Positions 1 to 7,487 of a DNA stretch of 27,338 nt are shown here, one piece after another. Within the stretch, counting starts at the first letter, position 1; each line of letters opens with the position of its first letter. Position numbers and translations under genes: made by a program. The notes beneath the pieces are model-generated. The model was not told where the DNA came from, did no database searches, and saw only the letters and a list, made by a program, of their open reading frames with translations. This stretch comes from a virus, in the IMG/VR virus record IMGVR_UViG_3300050015_001120, positions 1 through 27,338 of that record, one strand, 5' to 3'.

Positions 1-879
1 ATGGATGACGCGTACCTCAACGGCTACGCGAAGTTGTGCAAACCGCACGGTACCTGCGTTTATATGTCTTTGTGTCGTCACGCGGACAAAGAACAGGAAA
101 GCTGGCCGTCCATCGAAAGAATTGCCGATGAGCACGGCATAAGCCGGTGGAGCGTTATGCGCGGGATTAAAGAGCTGGAAAGATGGAACATTGTCAAAAA
201 AATTAAAGAAAAGGATGAAAAAACCAAGCGCCAGCTCAATAATATTTATGTGCTGATCGACAAATCCGAATGGGTTTCCGCGCCGGACGGCCGCGTAGCC
301 GTGAGCAACGCGGAAAACTCAAAAGCCGAGTTCGTTCCGGCAACGCGGGAAAACGGGAGCCGTGTTGCAGAGAATTTACAAAGCCGCGTTGCCCGATTGA
401 ACTGTAAGGAAACACAGAATGAAGGAAACACAGAATATGCGGCGCAAACCGTCGCGGGCGATATTGACAGATTTGATTTCAACGCCAAATTGCGGGAAAT
501 GCAAAAAGACAAACGCCGGCACATTCAAATCATCGCGCTTTACTGGAAAGCCAAGGGTATGAGCCACGAAAACGAAAAACAGCACCAGGCGGCGATCAAA
601 CGCGAATGCCGCGCCGCGTGCAATCTTGTCGGCTACGACGACGCGCGAATCCAAAAAGTGATCGACTGGCTCGCCCAAAAATTCAATTCCGCATGGAAGT
701 TGGAAACAATTCATAAATACATCGACGAACCCGACCTCTCAAAGGCCGAACTGATCAAAAAGAAAAAAATGTACTACCAGGGACTCGAGGTGCGCGAATC
801 CAACGGCAAGAAATTCGTGATCAAAAACGGTGAATGGTTTGATTTCGGCGGCAAGGAAAGCGAAATAACCAGGGAATGA
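1..879 (+). CDS. HTH replication-initiator-like phage protein
   Basis: A 292-residue protein. Residues about 10-85 form a winged-helix domain of the HTH_36/RepA-N kind found in phage and plasmid replication initiators: a conserved W-P-S-I core ('SWPSIERIADEHGISRW'), a recognition helix and a basic wing rich in K/E. A variable linker (about 95-155) is followed by a helical C-terminal domain with W/F-spaced helices near residues 175-245, of the sort seen in DnaD-like or replisome-organiser proteins. It probably binds the phage origin and recruits a helicase, but it could be a transcriptional regulator. The ATG lies at base 1 of the window, so its leader cannot be seen and an upstream start cannot be excluded. 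Its TGA overlaps the next ATG (ATGA, 876-879), indicating translational coupling with the methyltransferase. Confidence 0.7.
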   Translation: MDDAYLNGYAKLCKPHGTCVYMSLCRHADKEQESWPSIERIADEHGISRWSVMRGIKELERWNIVKKIKEKDEKTKRQLNNIYVLIDKSEWVSAPDGRVAVSNAENSKAEFVPATRENGSRVAENLQSRVARLNCKETQNEGNTEYAAQTVAGDIDRFDFNAKLREMQKDKRRHIQIIALYWKAKGMSHENEKQHQAAIKRECRAACNLVGYDDARIQKVIDWLAQKFNSAWKLETIHKYIDEPDLSKAELIKKKKMYYQGLEVRESNGKKFVIKNGEWFDFGGKESEITRE

Positions 880-2045
880 TTATGCGATATTTTTCAATGT
901 TTACCGGCATAGGAGGGTTCGAGCTCGGGATTCAACAGGCGTATGAAATACTTCGCGGCAATGCTGACGGAAACAAGGACGGAAAAAAGCAAGCGGATAA
1001 GAAAAGCGATGGCCAAAACAGGGCGGGATTGGTCGCCCAGGAGGGGGAAAGTTCTGGTGCCAAGGCGGGATGGCTTGGTGAACGCCCTGCAAACTTCGCT
1101 GACAAAAGACCATTTTGTGTTGGTTATTCCGAAATCGATAAATACGCGATCCAAGTTTTTGAAAAACATTTTCCAAACATTAAAAACTATGGAGACTGCA
1201 CCGCTATCAATGCCAAAGAATTGCCGGAATTCGACTTCCTTGCCGGAGGTTTCCCGTGTCAAAGCTTTAGCATCGCTGGCAGACGGCGCGGATTTGAAGA
1301 CACCCGAGGGACTCTTTTTTTTGACATCGCAAGGATTCTCAAAGAAAAACGGCCAAAACATTTTCTGCTCGAAAATGTTAAGGGATTGCTTTCTCATGAC
1401 GGTGGAAGAACTTTCAAAACCATTATCGCCGCGCTTGCAGAACTGGGGTATCGCGTGGAATGGCAAGTGCTTAACAGCAAGAATTTCGAAGTGCCCCAGA
1501 ATCGGGAAAGAGTCTTTATTGTCGGACATCTTGGAGGAGAATCCCGCGGGGAAATATTTCCTTTCGGAGAAGAGCCAAAATTACATATTTCGCAGGATGG
1601 AAGAAAACAAGAAAGCGGGCAGGGGATTTGCAGCACGCTTGATGCTCGATACGGGGCGATCCGTAACAGCGGAGAAACTTACATCGTGCCGACCATCAGG
1701 GCCACGGAATACAAACACGGTGATAATCAAACGCTCATTGTCGAACCGCCGCACAAACACGGAGAAATTCGATGCTACGACCGCTTAGTTCCGACAATGC
1801 AGGCACGCTGGGGCACGGGGGGAGACAATGTCCCGTATGTCGCCGAAGCGAGAATAAGAAGGCTCACTCCCAACGAATGCGAACGTTTGCAAGGGTTCCC
1901 CGATAATTGGACCGCTCAAGGGACCCAGGGGCCAATCAGCGACACTCAGCGATATAAGATGTGCGGTAACGCGGTGACGGTGAATGTTGCCCGGGAAATA
2001 TTTATAAGATTATGGAAACAAAACAAAATCAAAAACAGCAACTGA
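876..2045 (+). CDS. DNA (cytosine-5)-methyltransferase (Dcm type)
   Basis: Transfers a methyl group from S-adenosylmethionine to C5 of cytosine. Motifs are in canonical order: motif I 'FTGIGGFELG' near the N-terminus, acidic motif 'GYSEID', motif IV 'GGFPCQSF' with catalytic Cys128, motif VI 'ENV' (166-168), motif VIII 'PQNRERVFIVG' (Arg210), then a target-recognition region and motifs IX-X ('RLTPNECERLQGFPDNW', 'MCGNAVTVNVA'). All key residues are present, so it should be active. An unusual insert of about 45 hydrophilic residues separates motifs I and II. The start may instead be the second ATG at 882 ('MRYFSMF'), which has a weak AGGGA six bases upstream. No restriction endonuclease lies beside it, so it is an orphan methylase, probably for self-protection or regulation. 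The next gene overlaps its end by 34 bp. Confidence 0.95.
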   Translation: MIMRYFSMFTGIGGFELGIQQAYEILRGNADGNKDGKKQADKKSDGQNRAGLVAQEGESSGAKAGWLGERPANFADKRPFCVGYSEIDKYAIQVFEKHFPNIKNYGDCTAINAKELPEFDFLAGGFPCQSFSIAGRRRGFEDTRGTLFFDIARILKEKRPKHFLLENVKGLLSHDGGRTFKTIIAALAELGYRVEWQVLNSKNFEVPQNRERVFIVGHLGGESRGEIFPFGEEPKLHISQDGRKQESGQGICSTLDARYGAIRNSGETYIVPTIRATEYKHGDNQTLIVEPPHKHGEIRCYDRLVPTMQARWGTGGDNVPYVAEARIRRLTPNECERLQGFPDNWTAQGTQGPISDTQRYKMCGNAVTVNVAREIFIRLWKQNKIKNSN

Positions 2046-2263
2046 CAAAAATATTCGATTTTCTCAAATCAAGGGGTCTTTTTTCCGGCTTTCAAAATCA
2101 TGATGATTGGATAAAACACAGGGATTTTATGCCTATTGAGAAAGCGGAAAATAAACCGAGCGAAGCGATGTTGATCGCGATCGCGGCAGGCGGAGTGCGT
2201 CCAAAACCAAAAAAACCGGCATGCGCAAAAAAGCTTAGGCCGATGTTTGGTTATGACGATTAA
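2012..2263 (+). CDS. Small hypothetical basic protein
   Basis: An 83-residue protein not recognised as any family. It has a helical N-terminal half ('IFDFLKSRGLFSGFQNHDDW') and a basic, proline- and lysine-rich C-terminal tail ('GGVRPKPKKPACAKKLRP'). It starts inside the end of the cytosine methyltransferase gene (34-bp overlap) and ends 3 bp before the next gene, so it belongs to the same tightly packed early operon. The start ATG at 2012 follows 'aagatt' without a Shine-Dalgarno sequence, like most genes in this window. A DNA-associated role is only a guess from its charge and neighbours. Confidence 0.6.
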   Translation: METKQNQKQQLTKIFDFLKSRGLFSGFQNHDDWIKHRDFMPIEKAENKPSEAMLIAIAAGGVRPKPKKPACAKKLRPMFGYDD

Positions 2264-2266
2264 ACT

Positions 2267-2539
2267 ATGAAAAACAAAATTGAAACATTGGAAACGATTC
2301 ACGACCAGCTTCTTGAAGAAATTACAAGACTGGAGATTGCGATAAGGAATTTGGCCGACCGCGATGACGACGAAATCATAATTCCGCGCATCGCGCCTTT
2401 TTGCAAGGAAGGCCAGAAAACCAAAAAAGAGCTTGTGTCCGAATACTCCGAGCGCGCCCAGAAAGTTGGCCATGCCATAAAAACCGCGGAAGCGATGATC
2501 GAAGAAATACATTCGACCAATAAGCAATCCCAAACATAA
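2267..2539 (+). CDS. Small coiled-coil hypothetical protein
   Basis: A 90-residue, highly charged, mostly helical protein. The first 25 residues show heptad-like spacing ('IETLETIHDQLLEEITRLEI') and a second helix occupies residues 50-85, so a helical hairpin or dimeric coiled coil is likely. No catalytic motif was seen and no family recognised. It sits between two methyltransferase-module genes (3 bp after the previous stop, 9 bp before the next start) and begins 'ctATG' without a Shine-Dalgarno sequence. Confidence 0.6.
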   Translation: MKNKIETLETIHDQLLEEITRLEIAIRNLADRDDDEIIIPRIAPFCKEGQKTKKELVSEYSERAQKVGHAIKTAEAMIEEIHSTNKQSQT

Positions 2540-2548
2540 CAAGCGACT

Positions 2549-3811
2549 ATGGATAAAAACGAAAAAACAATAAGTCTGTTGGATTTGAAGCATCCGAACT
2601 ACAATCCGCGAGAAATCGAGCGGGAAGATCTGGACGCGCTGAAGCGTTCGATCGAAAGGTTCGGATTGAGAGGTCTTATAACCGTCAACGCCAATAAAGG
2701 TCGGGAAGGAATCATCATTGGCGGTAATATGACGGTGATGGCGTTAAAAGAACTGGGAATGGAAACCGTGCCCAAGGAAAATGTTGATTTTGTGGATTTG
2801 GACGAAGCGGAAGAAAAAGCGTTGAGTCTTGCGTTAAACAAGATCGCTCAGCGCCGGGACTGGAACGACGAAAAGCTGGCCGAGCTCATGTGGGAATTGA
2901 ATCACGGTGATTACGACTTGACTCTCACCGGATTCAACGAGGTTGAAATAAGCAACCTTCTCGACAGCCAGATGCTGGACGGCGACGAGGAAGAGCAAAG
3001 CGCGCAGGAAGAATACGAAAACATAAAGAAACCGGAATCGAAGTACGGCGAGATTTACCAGCTCGGCCGCCACCGGCTGATGTGCGGGGACGCGACCAAG
3101 ATCGAAGACATCAATAAACTTCTCGAAGGCAAACCGGCGGATATGATTTTCACCGATCCGCCCTACAATGTCGCGCACATAAGTCACGAGAAAAAAGGAA
3201 AGTTTCCGACCGAACAGGGGAAAATCCTCGGCGATGAACAGAGCCAGGAAGATTTCGAGGCGTTCAGCGAAAGTGTTTTCCGCAATTGCCGCGATATTCT
3301 CAAACCGGGGGCGACAATTTATGTCTGCAGCGGATATTCAAGCTATCCTTTGTGGTATTACGAACTGCTCAACGCGGGATTCGAATTTTCCTCGACGATT
3401 GTCTGGGTGAAGCCATCGTTTTCTATCGGGTGGGGAGATTACAAGAAACAATACGAGCAGGTTATGAAAGCCAAGCGCGGCAAATCCAAAGCCGAGCCCA
3501 TAATCTATGGCTGGAAAAAGGGCGAAAGGCATTTTTACTACGGCGACAATAACGAAAGCGATGTGTGGGATATGCCCCGCAAAGCAATAACCCAAATGGC
3601 ACATCCCACGGAAAAACCTGAATGGCTGATAATGCGCGCGATAAAGGGTTCGAGCCGGGTGGGGCAGACGATAGTTGATTTATTCGGCGGTGCCGGAAGC
3701 ACGTTGTTCGCGGCCAACAAGCTGGAAAGGAATTGCTGTTTGCTGGAGCTTGATCCGCGTTGGTGCGATGTAATTCGCAAACGCTGGGAAAAAATAAAAC
3801 AAAGAGTTTAA
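2549..3811 (+). CDS. ParB-like domain fused to beta-class DNA methyltransferase
   Basis: A 420-residue fusion. Residues about 5-110 are a ParB/Srx-like N-terminal domain: 'HPNYNPREIEREDLDALKRS', then 'GIIIGGNMTVMALKELG', corresponding to the G-G-x-x-R/M box of the fold. Residues about 165-418 are a DNA methyltransferase of the N6-adenine/N4-cytosine type. The catalytic motif IV D203-P-P-Y206 precedes the AdoMet-binding motif I 'FGGAGST' (379-385); this order defines the beta class. 'TEKPEWLIMRAI' is the usual motif X region. DPPY favours N6-adenine but does not decide it. Such fusions are common in phages, where the ParB-like part is thought to help DNA binding or recognition. No restriction partner is visible. 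It ends 2 bp before the terminase small-subunit ATG. Confidence 0.92.
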   Translation: MDKNEKTISLLDLKHPNYNPREIEREDLDALKRSIERFGLRGLITVNANKGREGIIIGGNMTVMALKELGMETVPKENVDFVDLDEAEEKALSLALNKIAQRRDWNDEKLAELMWELNHGDYDLTLTGFNEVEISNLLDSQMLDGDEEEQSAQEEYENIKKPESKYGEIYQLGRHRLMCGDATKIEDINKLLEGKPADMIFTDPPYNVAHISHEKKGKFPTEQGKILGDEQSQEDFEAFSESVFRNCRDILKPGATIYVCSGYSSYPLWYYELLNAGFEFSSTIVWVKPSFSIGWGDYKKQYEQVMKAKRGKSKAEPIIYGWKKGERHFYYGDNNESDVWDMPRKAITQMAHPTEKPEWLIMRAIKGSSRVGQTIVDLFGGAGSTLFAANKLERNCCLLELDPRWCDVIRKRWEKIKQRV

Positions 3812-3813
3812 AA

Positions 3814-4404
3814 ATGAAGATAAAAAAACTCACAACTTCAAAGATGTCTTTCGAAACCGAACAGCAATACACGGCTTGGCTTTTGTATTGCGAAGCCGGC
3901 AGTATTCAGAAGACGCTGAAGCTGTGGGACAGGGTTGGGCAAAGCGGGGGTGAAATGGGGGTGGAATTCGCCGGCAGGCTGGGCAAAAAGCCAAGCGACA
4001 CAACGGTAGAGCGATGGTCGAAAAAATATCGCTGGGTTGATCGCAAAGATATAAAACTAACTGAAGATTTGGAAATTCTGCGCAAAAAGGCGCAGGAAAT
4101 CAAGGAAAGGAAAGTTTATTTTATCGCCGAGATGTTCTGGGATAAATTGCAAACGATAAAACGGCAAATGAAAAAAGGCGAAGTGGCCACCATCGATGAG
4201 CTGAAAAAGCTTTGGGAGATGCTTCGCACCGAATTCGGGGAATCGTTGGGCAAGCACGACCTCAACATCAGAGAAGAAGACCAAAGTCCGCCGACTCCCG
4301 AAGAAGACGAACTCGGCCGGGAGATCGACGAAACCATCAAAGATTTTTATGGACGAAAAGCAAAAGGAGAAAAGCAGCATTCTGTATTGGATAAGAAAGA
4401 ATAA
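3814..4404 (+). CDS. terS: Putative terminase small subunit
   Basis: A 196-residue, helical, highly charged protein, assigned mainly by position directly upstream of and overlapping (56 bp) the terminase large subunit. Residues 10-75 look like a DNA-binding HTH segment ('SIQKTLKLWDRVG', then 'SDTTVERWSKKYRWVDR', the W-S-x-x-x-x-W pattern common in small terminases that recognise pac or cos). The middle is a long amphipathic helix likely to oligomerise, and the C-terminus is acidic. I start it at the ATG at 3814, 2 bp after the previous stop; an in-frame extension to 3760 would overlap the methyltransferase. There is no Shine-Dalgarno sequence ('gtttaaaaATG'). Expected role: ring-forming DNA recognition subunit of the packaging motor. 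Confidence 0.7.
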   Translation: MKIKKLTTSKMSFETEQQYTAWLLYCEAGSIQKTLKLWDRVGQSGGEMGVEFAGRLGKKPSDTTVERWSKKYRWVDRKDIKLTEDLEILRKKAQEIKERKVYFIAEMFWDKLQTIKRQMKKGEVATIDELKKLWEMLRTEFGESLGKHDLNIREEDQSPPTPEEDELGREIDETIKDFYGRKAKGEKQHSVLDKKE

Positions 4405-5890
4405 GATCAAGGGCGAAAGCGGCGACCGGATCGAGTTCGCGGATCACCGCTTTATGCTCGACATCTATTCGGACCGCTCGTCGTTCCAAGCGATACGCAA
4501 GGGGTCGCAGATCGGCGCCAGCACGATGGAAATATTGAGGGCGATTCACGGCGCGCGCTTCTGGGGCATCAACCAGATTTATACTCTGCCGACGGTGGAT
4601 GACGTAGCCGAGTTTGTAAAAAGCAAGGTTAACCGCATCATGCAGGTTAATCCCTGCATCAGGGAAGGAGTGAGCGTGAAAGACACGGATTCGGTGGAGC
4701 AGAAACAAATCGGAAAATCGTTTCTTTTCTTCAAAGGGACTTACACTGAAAAAGAAGCGATTATGCTCACCTCCGATCGCAACATCCACGACGAGTTGGA
4801 CAAATCCAAGCCCGAAGTGATCCGCGATTACATGAGCCGGATGGGATTTTCCAAGATAAGAAGTCAGCACTATTTTTCAACTCCGACCATTCCCGATGCG
4901 GGGATCGACAAATTGTTTGCCCAGTCCGACCAAAAATTCTGGAGATTCAACTGTCCGCATTGCGGTTTTCGCCAGCATATGGATTGGGAAAAGAATTTAA
5001 ACCGCGAGTTTAAAATTTATGTGTGCCAAAAATGCCGCAAGGAAATAACTTCCCGCATGGCGTGCGACGCGGGGGATTGGGAAGCTCGGTTCCCGGGTCA
5101 AGAGATAAGCGGATATTGGATCAACCAGATGATGTGTCCCTGGCGCACCGCCAAGGATTTGCTCGCCGAAGAAGCCAATGCCGAAGACCAACAATACTTT
5201 TACAATTTCGTTCTGGGGCTGCCCTACATTTCCGCCGACCAGAAAATCTCCGCGGGATTGTTTCTTCGCAACGTCACCGACGTTAAGGCCGATGCCGGCG
5301 ATTGGAATGTTATGGGGGCGGATACCGGCGACGAGAATCACGTGGTGCTCGGCAACGAAAAAGGAATTTTCTGGATCGGCAAGATCAAGGACAAACCCAA
5401 CAAAACGCGTTGGGATTACATCGCCGAACTTATCCAGTTTTACGATGTGCGGGTTTGCGTGATCGATGCGATGCCCTGGACCGAAGAGGCGTTGCGTCTG
5501 GCCCGCAAATTTCCCTACCGGGTTTACGTTAATTTTTACAAAGAAGACCCAAAGATGCTGGAAGTCGTCCGGTGGAACGATGAAAAAGAAACCGGAGACA
5601 AACCGTTCGAAGATGAAATAAAAGTCCTCACTTCCCGCAATCGCATCATCGACGACACCATTTCGTCGCTTCGCCGAGGGGAGATAAGGTTCGCGATGAG
5701 CCCCGGCGATGCGACATTCAAATTGCTTGTCGAACACGCGCAAACAATGTACGCACGCACAGTCACCAACCAATACGGCCAGGAAAAGCGCGAGTGGGAA
5801 TCAACCACGGGGAATGACCATCTGTGGCACGCTCTCGTTTACTGGCATATCGCTTTAAACAAGCGTCTCAAATATGAACCAAACCGATAA
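4349..5890 (+). CDS. terL: Terminase large subunit (GpA-like)
   Basis: A 513-residue packaging ATPase/nuclease. The P-loop is of the deviant lambda GpA type, with the lysine early: K51-G-S-Q-I-G-A-S-T59. The Walker B-like acidic segment is 'NIHDELDK' (145-152). A zinc ribbon follows, C202-P-H-C205 and C226-Q-K-C229, which is typical of the GpA family. The C-terminal RNase H-like nuclease shows spaced acidic residues D325 ('GADTGDE'), D373 ('VCVIDAMPW') and D490 ('GNDHLWHALVYW'). It cuts concatemeric DNA and drives it into the procapsid through the portal. It is shorter than lambda GpA (about 640 residues) but complete in its core. It overlaps the small subunit by 56 bp. There is no Shine-Dalgarno sequence ('gatttttATG'). 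Confidence 0.95.
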   Translation: MDEKQKEKSSILYWIRKNKIKGESGDRIEFADHRFMLDIYSDRSSFQAIRKGSQIGASTMEILRAIHGARFWGINQIYTLPTVDDVAEFVKSKVNRIMQVNPCIREGVSVKDTDSVEQKQIGKSFLFFKGTYTEKEAIMLTSDRNIHDELDKSKPEVIRDYMSRMGFSKIRSQHYFSTPTIPDAGIDKLFAQSDQKFWRFNCPHCGFRQHMDWEKNLNREFKIYVCQKCRKEITSRMACDAGDWEARFPGQEISGYWINQMMCPWRTAKDLLAEEANAEDQQYFYNFVLGLPYISADQKISAGLFLRNVTDVKADAGDWNVMGADTGDENHVVLGNEKGIFWIGKIKDKPNKTRWDYIAELIQFYDVRVCVIDAMPWTEEALRLARKFPYRVYVNFYKEDPKMLEVVRWNDEKETGDKPFEDEIKVLTSRNRIIDDTISSLRRGEIRFAMSPGDATFKLLVEHAQTMYARTVTNQYGQEKREWESTTGNDHLWHALVYWHIALNKRLKYEPNR

Positions 5891-6053
5891 CGGCAAAAAA
5901 CAAGAAAAAGAAGAAAGAACCAGAAAAATCATCGAAAAGGCGTATCGCGATGCCGGCGGTTTGAAGTTTGGCCGGATCACGATTTTCGTGCAGGACGGCC
6001 AAGCTTTCAGGGTGGAGACAACCGATTCCTATACGGGCAAGAAATCCGCTTAA
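5874..6053 (+). CDS. Small hypothetical protein after terminase
   Basis: A 59-residue ORF overlapping the last 17 bp of the terminase large-subunit gene (ATG at 5874, TAA at 6051-6053). The N-terminus is hydrophilic and charged ('NGKKQEKEERTRKIIEKAYR'). The C-terminal half reads like a small beta sheet ('FGRITIFVQDGQAFRVETT'), a pattern often seen in short phage proteins. The reading-frame overlap, the 'aatATG' start context shared with the other phage genes and the plausible composition support it being real. Function unknown. Confidence 0.6.
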   Translation: MNQTDNGKKQEKEERTRKIIEKAYRDAGGLKFGRITIFVQDGQAFRVETTDSYTGKKSA

Positions 6054-6206
6054 GCTTCCCTTCGAAAAATCTTTAAGAAATCTTAATCGCCAAAATTATA
6101 AGATGATCTTGTTCCTTGAAACGAGGCAATCTTGGCGCAAAAATGCGGCTTGACTTATAAAAGAGTTTTGGCGATGCTGTTGCTAAGCAATAATCAATAA
6201 AAAAGC
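6054..6206 (+). promoter_or_regulatory. Intergenic region before the exported-protein cluster
   Basis: This 153-nt gap separates the terminase module from the MltG gene and is the likely place for a promoter of the 6207-8890 unit. It holds a perfect 10-bp inverted repeat, ATCGCCAAAA (6086-6095) and TTTTGGCGAT (6166-6175), 70 nt apart, and a small hairpin CGCA-AAAA-TGCG near 6137-6148. A TTGACT (6150-6155) is present, but the matching -10 (GATGCT, 6173-6178) is poor. The AAAGGTCG octamer found in other gaps is absent here. No terminator with a T-run is seen after 6053. Confidence 0.4.
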
Positions 6207-7433
6207 ATGCAATATTTAAACAATCGCAAAACTTTGATCGCGGCATTTCTTATCCTGGCGTTGTTCGCCGGTTTGGGGATTTATTCTTCGAGCCTGTTTT
6301 CAAAGCATTCCCAGCCGGTTCCCGAGACGAATCTTCCTTCGAGTGCCGCCCTGAATCAAAAAACTGATTCCGCGACAACAACCGAAGTGGAAATTACGTC
6401 TCAAAAGGAAACGCCGTCAGTTTCAGATAAGCCCGCCGAAATCGCAAAACCGGATGAACCAACCCCCGTTGTTTCAAAGCCAGTGCAAAAATCTCAAACT
6501 TCCGATACTCCGGCGCAAAAACCGCAGAACACCGATCCGGTAGCCATAGCTTCTCCGATGGAAACGGAACGATTCGCGGTGCCGCCGGAAGCGAACGCAA
6601 TCGATCAAGTCGCCGACAGTCTCGCCGAGCAAGGATTCATCAAAAACAAAGATGCGTTTAAAATCGCATTCACCTCAAAGGAGCTAACGATCAATCCGGG
6701 CGGGTACAAACTTTCCAAAGAAATGAGTGTGTCTCAAATCGCGGAAGCGTTGCGCCAAAAGCCTTATATGAAATGGGTCGTGATCCCCGAAGGTCTTCGC
6801 AAAGAAGAGATCGCGGCTCTTCTTTGCGACGCTCTCGGGTGGACGCAAAATCAAAAAAACCTCTGGATCACCACTTACACCAAAATGAAATTCGACAATA
6901 TCGAAGGTGTTTATTTTCCCGATACTTACCTGATACCGGTCGATGAATCTCCGATTGACGTTGCAAGCAGGCTGATCGCAAAATTCAATGAAAAATTCGC
7001 GGTGTATCTTCCCGAATTCAATTCCCAAAATATTAAATGGACAACAGGATTGACCTTGGCTTCGATAGTCCAAAGGGAAGCGGCCAACGATGCCGAGATG
7101 CCCTTGATCGCCGGCATTCTCTGGAATCGCTTGAATCAAAGCATGGCGCTGAATGTCGACGCGACGCTTCAGTATGTCCGCGGCGATATCGGCAACGGCT
7201 GGTGGGCTCCGATAACCGTCGCCGACAAACAAACCGAGTCGCCCTACAACACTTATAAAAACAAAGGTTTGCCTCCGCATCCGATCTGCAACCCGGGGAT
7301 TCCCGCCATCGAAGCGGTTCTGACTCCCGCCCAAACCGACTGCTTGTACTACCTTCACGGCAAAGACGGCCAAGTCCACTGCTCCAAGACCTACGAAGAA
7401 CATCAGGAAAACATAGAGCAGTATTTAAAGTGA
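6207..7433 (+). CDS. mltG: MltG-type endolytic murein transglycosylase
   Basis: A 408-residue YceG/MltG protein that cleaves nascent glycan strands at the membrane. Residues 10-29 are a single N-terminal transmembrane anchor ('FLILALFAGLGIYSSSLF'). A Pro/Thr/Ser/Lys-rich spacer (about 30-120), a LysM-like segment (about 121-180) and the catalytic domain follow. Catalytic Glu291 lies in 'LASIVQREA', with the family signatures 'GILWNRLNQSMALNVDATLQ' and 'YNTYKNKGLPPHPICNPG'. The ending 'TDCLYYLHGKDGQVHC...TYEEH' resembles, from memory, MltG proteins of Patescibacteria rather than E. coli MltG. All core residues are present. This is a host-type cell-wall enzyme in an unusual place, between terminase and portal. 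It could assist lysis, entry or envelope remodelling. The start 'aaaaaagcATG' has no Shine-Dalgarno sequence. Confidence 0.93.
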   Translation: MQYLNNRKTLIAAFLILALFAGLGIYSSSLFSKHSQPVPETNLPSSAALNQKTDSATTTEVEITSQKETPSVSDKPAEIAKPDEPTPVVSKPVQKSQTSDTPAQKPQNTDPVAIASPMETERFAVPPEANAIDQVADSLAEQGFIKNKDAFKIAFTSKELTINPGGYKLSKEMSVSQIAEALRQKPYMKWVVIPEGLRKEEIAALLCDALGWTQNQKNLWITTYTKMKFDNIEGVYFPDTYLIPVDESPIDVASRLIAKFNEKFAVYLPEFNSQNIKWTTGLTLASIVQREAANDAEMPLIAGILWNRLNQSMALNVDATLQYVRGDIGNGWWAPITVADKQTESPYNTYKNKGLPPHPICNPGIPAIEAVLTPAQTDCLYYLHGKDGQVHCSKTYEEHQENIEQYLK

Positions 7434-7441
7434 AATCCTTA

Positions 7442-7485
7442 CAAATCGGCGGAGCGAAGGTTGGTTCACTCCGCCGGAGGGATTT
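7442..7485 (+). other. Strong RNA hairpin between mltG and next gene
   Basis: A perfect 8-bp stem CGGCGGAG (7447-7454) / CTCCGCCG (7469-7476) with a 14-nt loop, extended by AAATC (7442-7446) / GATTT (7481-7485) around a GAGG bulge. No T-run follows, so it is not a standard terminator. It lies 2 nt upstream of the AAAGGTCG octamer and could be an mRNA processing or stability element. Confidence 0.55.
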
Positions 7486-7487
7486 GC

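Noticed and set aside
894-1529. 211-codon antisense open frame in the cytosine methylase gene
   Set aside because: It has no plausible start signals or recognisable domain, and the coding strand carries a fully motif-supported enzyme. Treated as a shadow frame.
2696-2703. AAAGGTCG inside the ParB-methyltransferase gene (also 13255-13262 and 26672-26679 inside genes)
   Set aside because: These copies lie in codons, far from the next start, and may be chance or codon usage. I did not count them as regulatory, though they should be included in any enrichment test.
3760-3813. Upstream extension of the terminase small-subunit frame
   Set aside because: The extension overlaps the end of the methyltransferase gene and adds an implausible N-terminus; ATG 3814 fits the gene spacing.
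4997-5773. 258-codon antisense frame within the terminase large subunit
   Set aside because: It is antisense to conserved zinc and nuclease motifs and the encoded sequence has no recognisable features; a shadow of GC-skewed codons.
6150-6178. Possible TTGACT-N17-GATGCT promoter before mltG
   Set aside because: The -10 matches only three of six consensus positions, so it is mentioned but not called as a promoter.
6684-7403. 239-codon antisense frame in mltG
   Set aside because: It opposes the catalytic domain of a clear MltG and has no promoter, SD or family resemblance.
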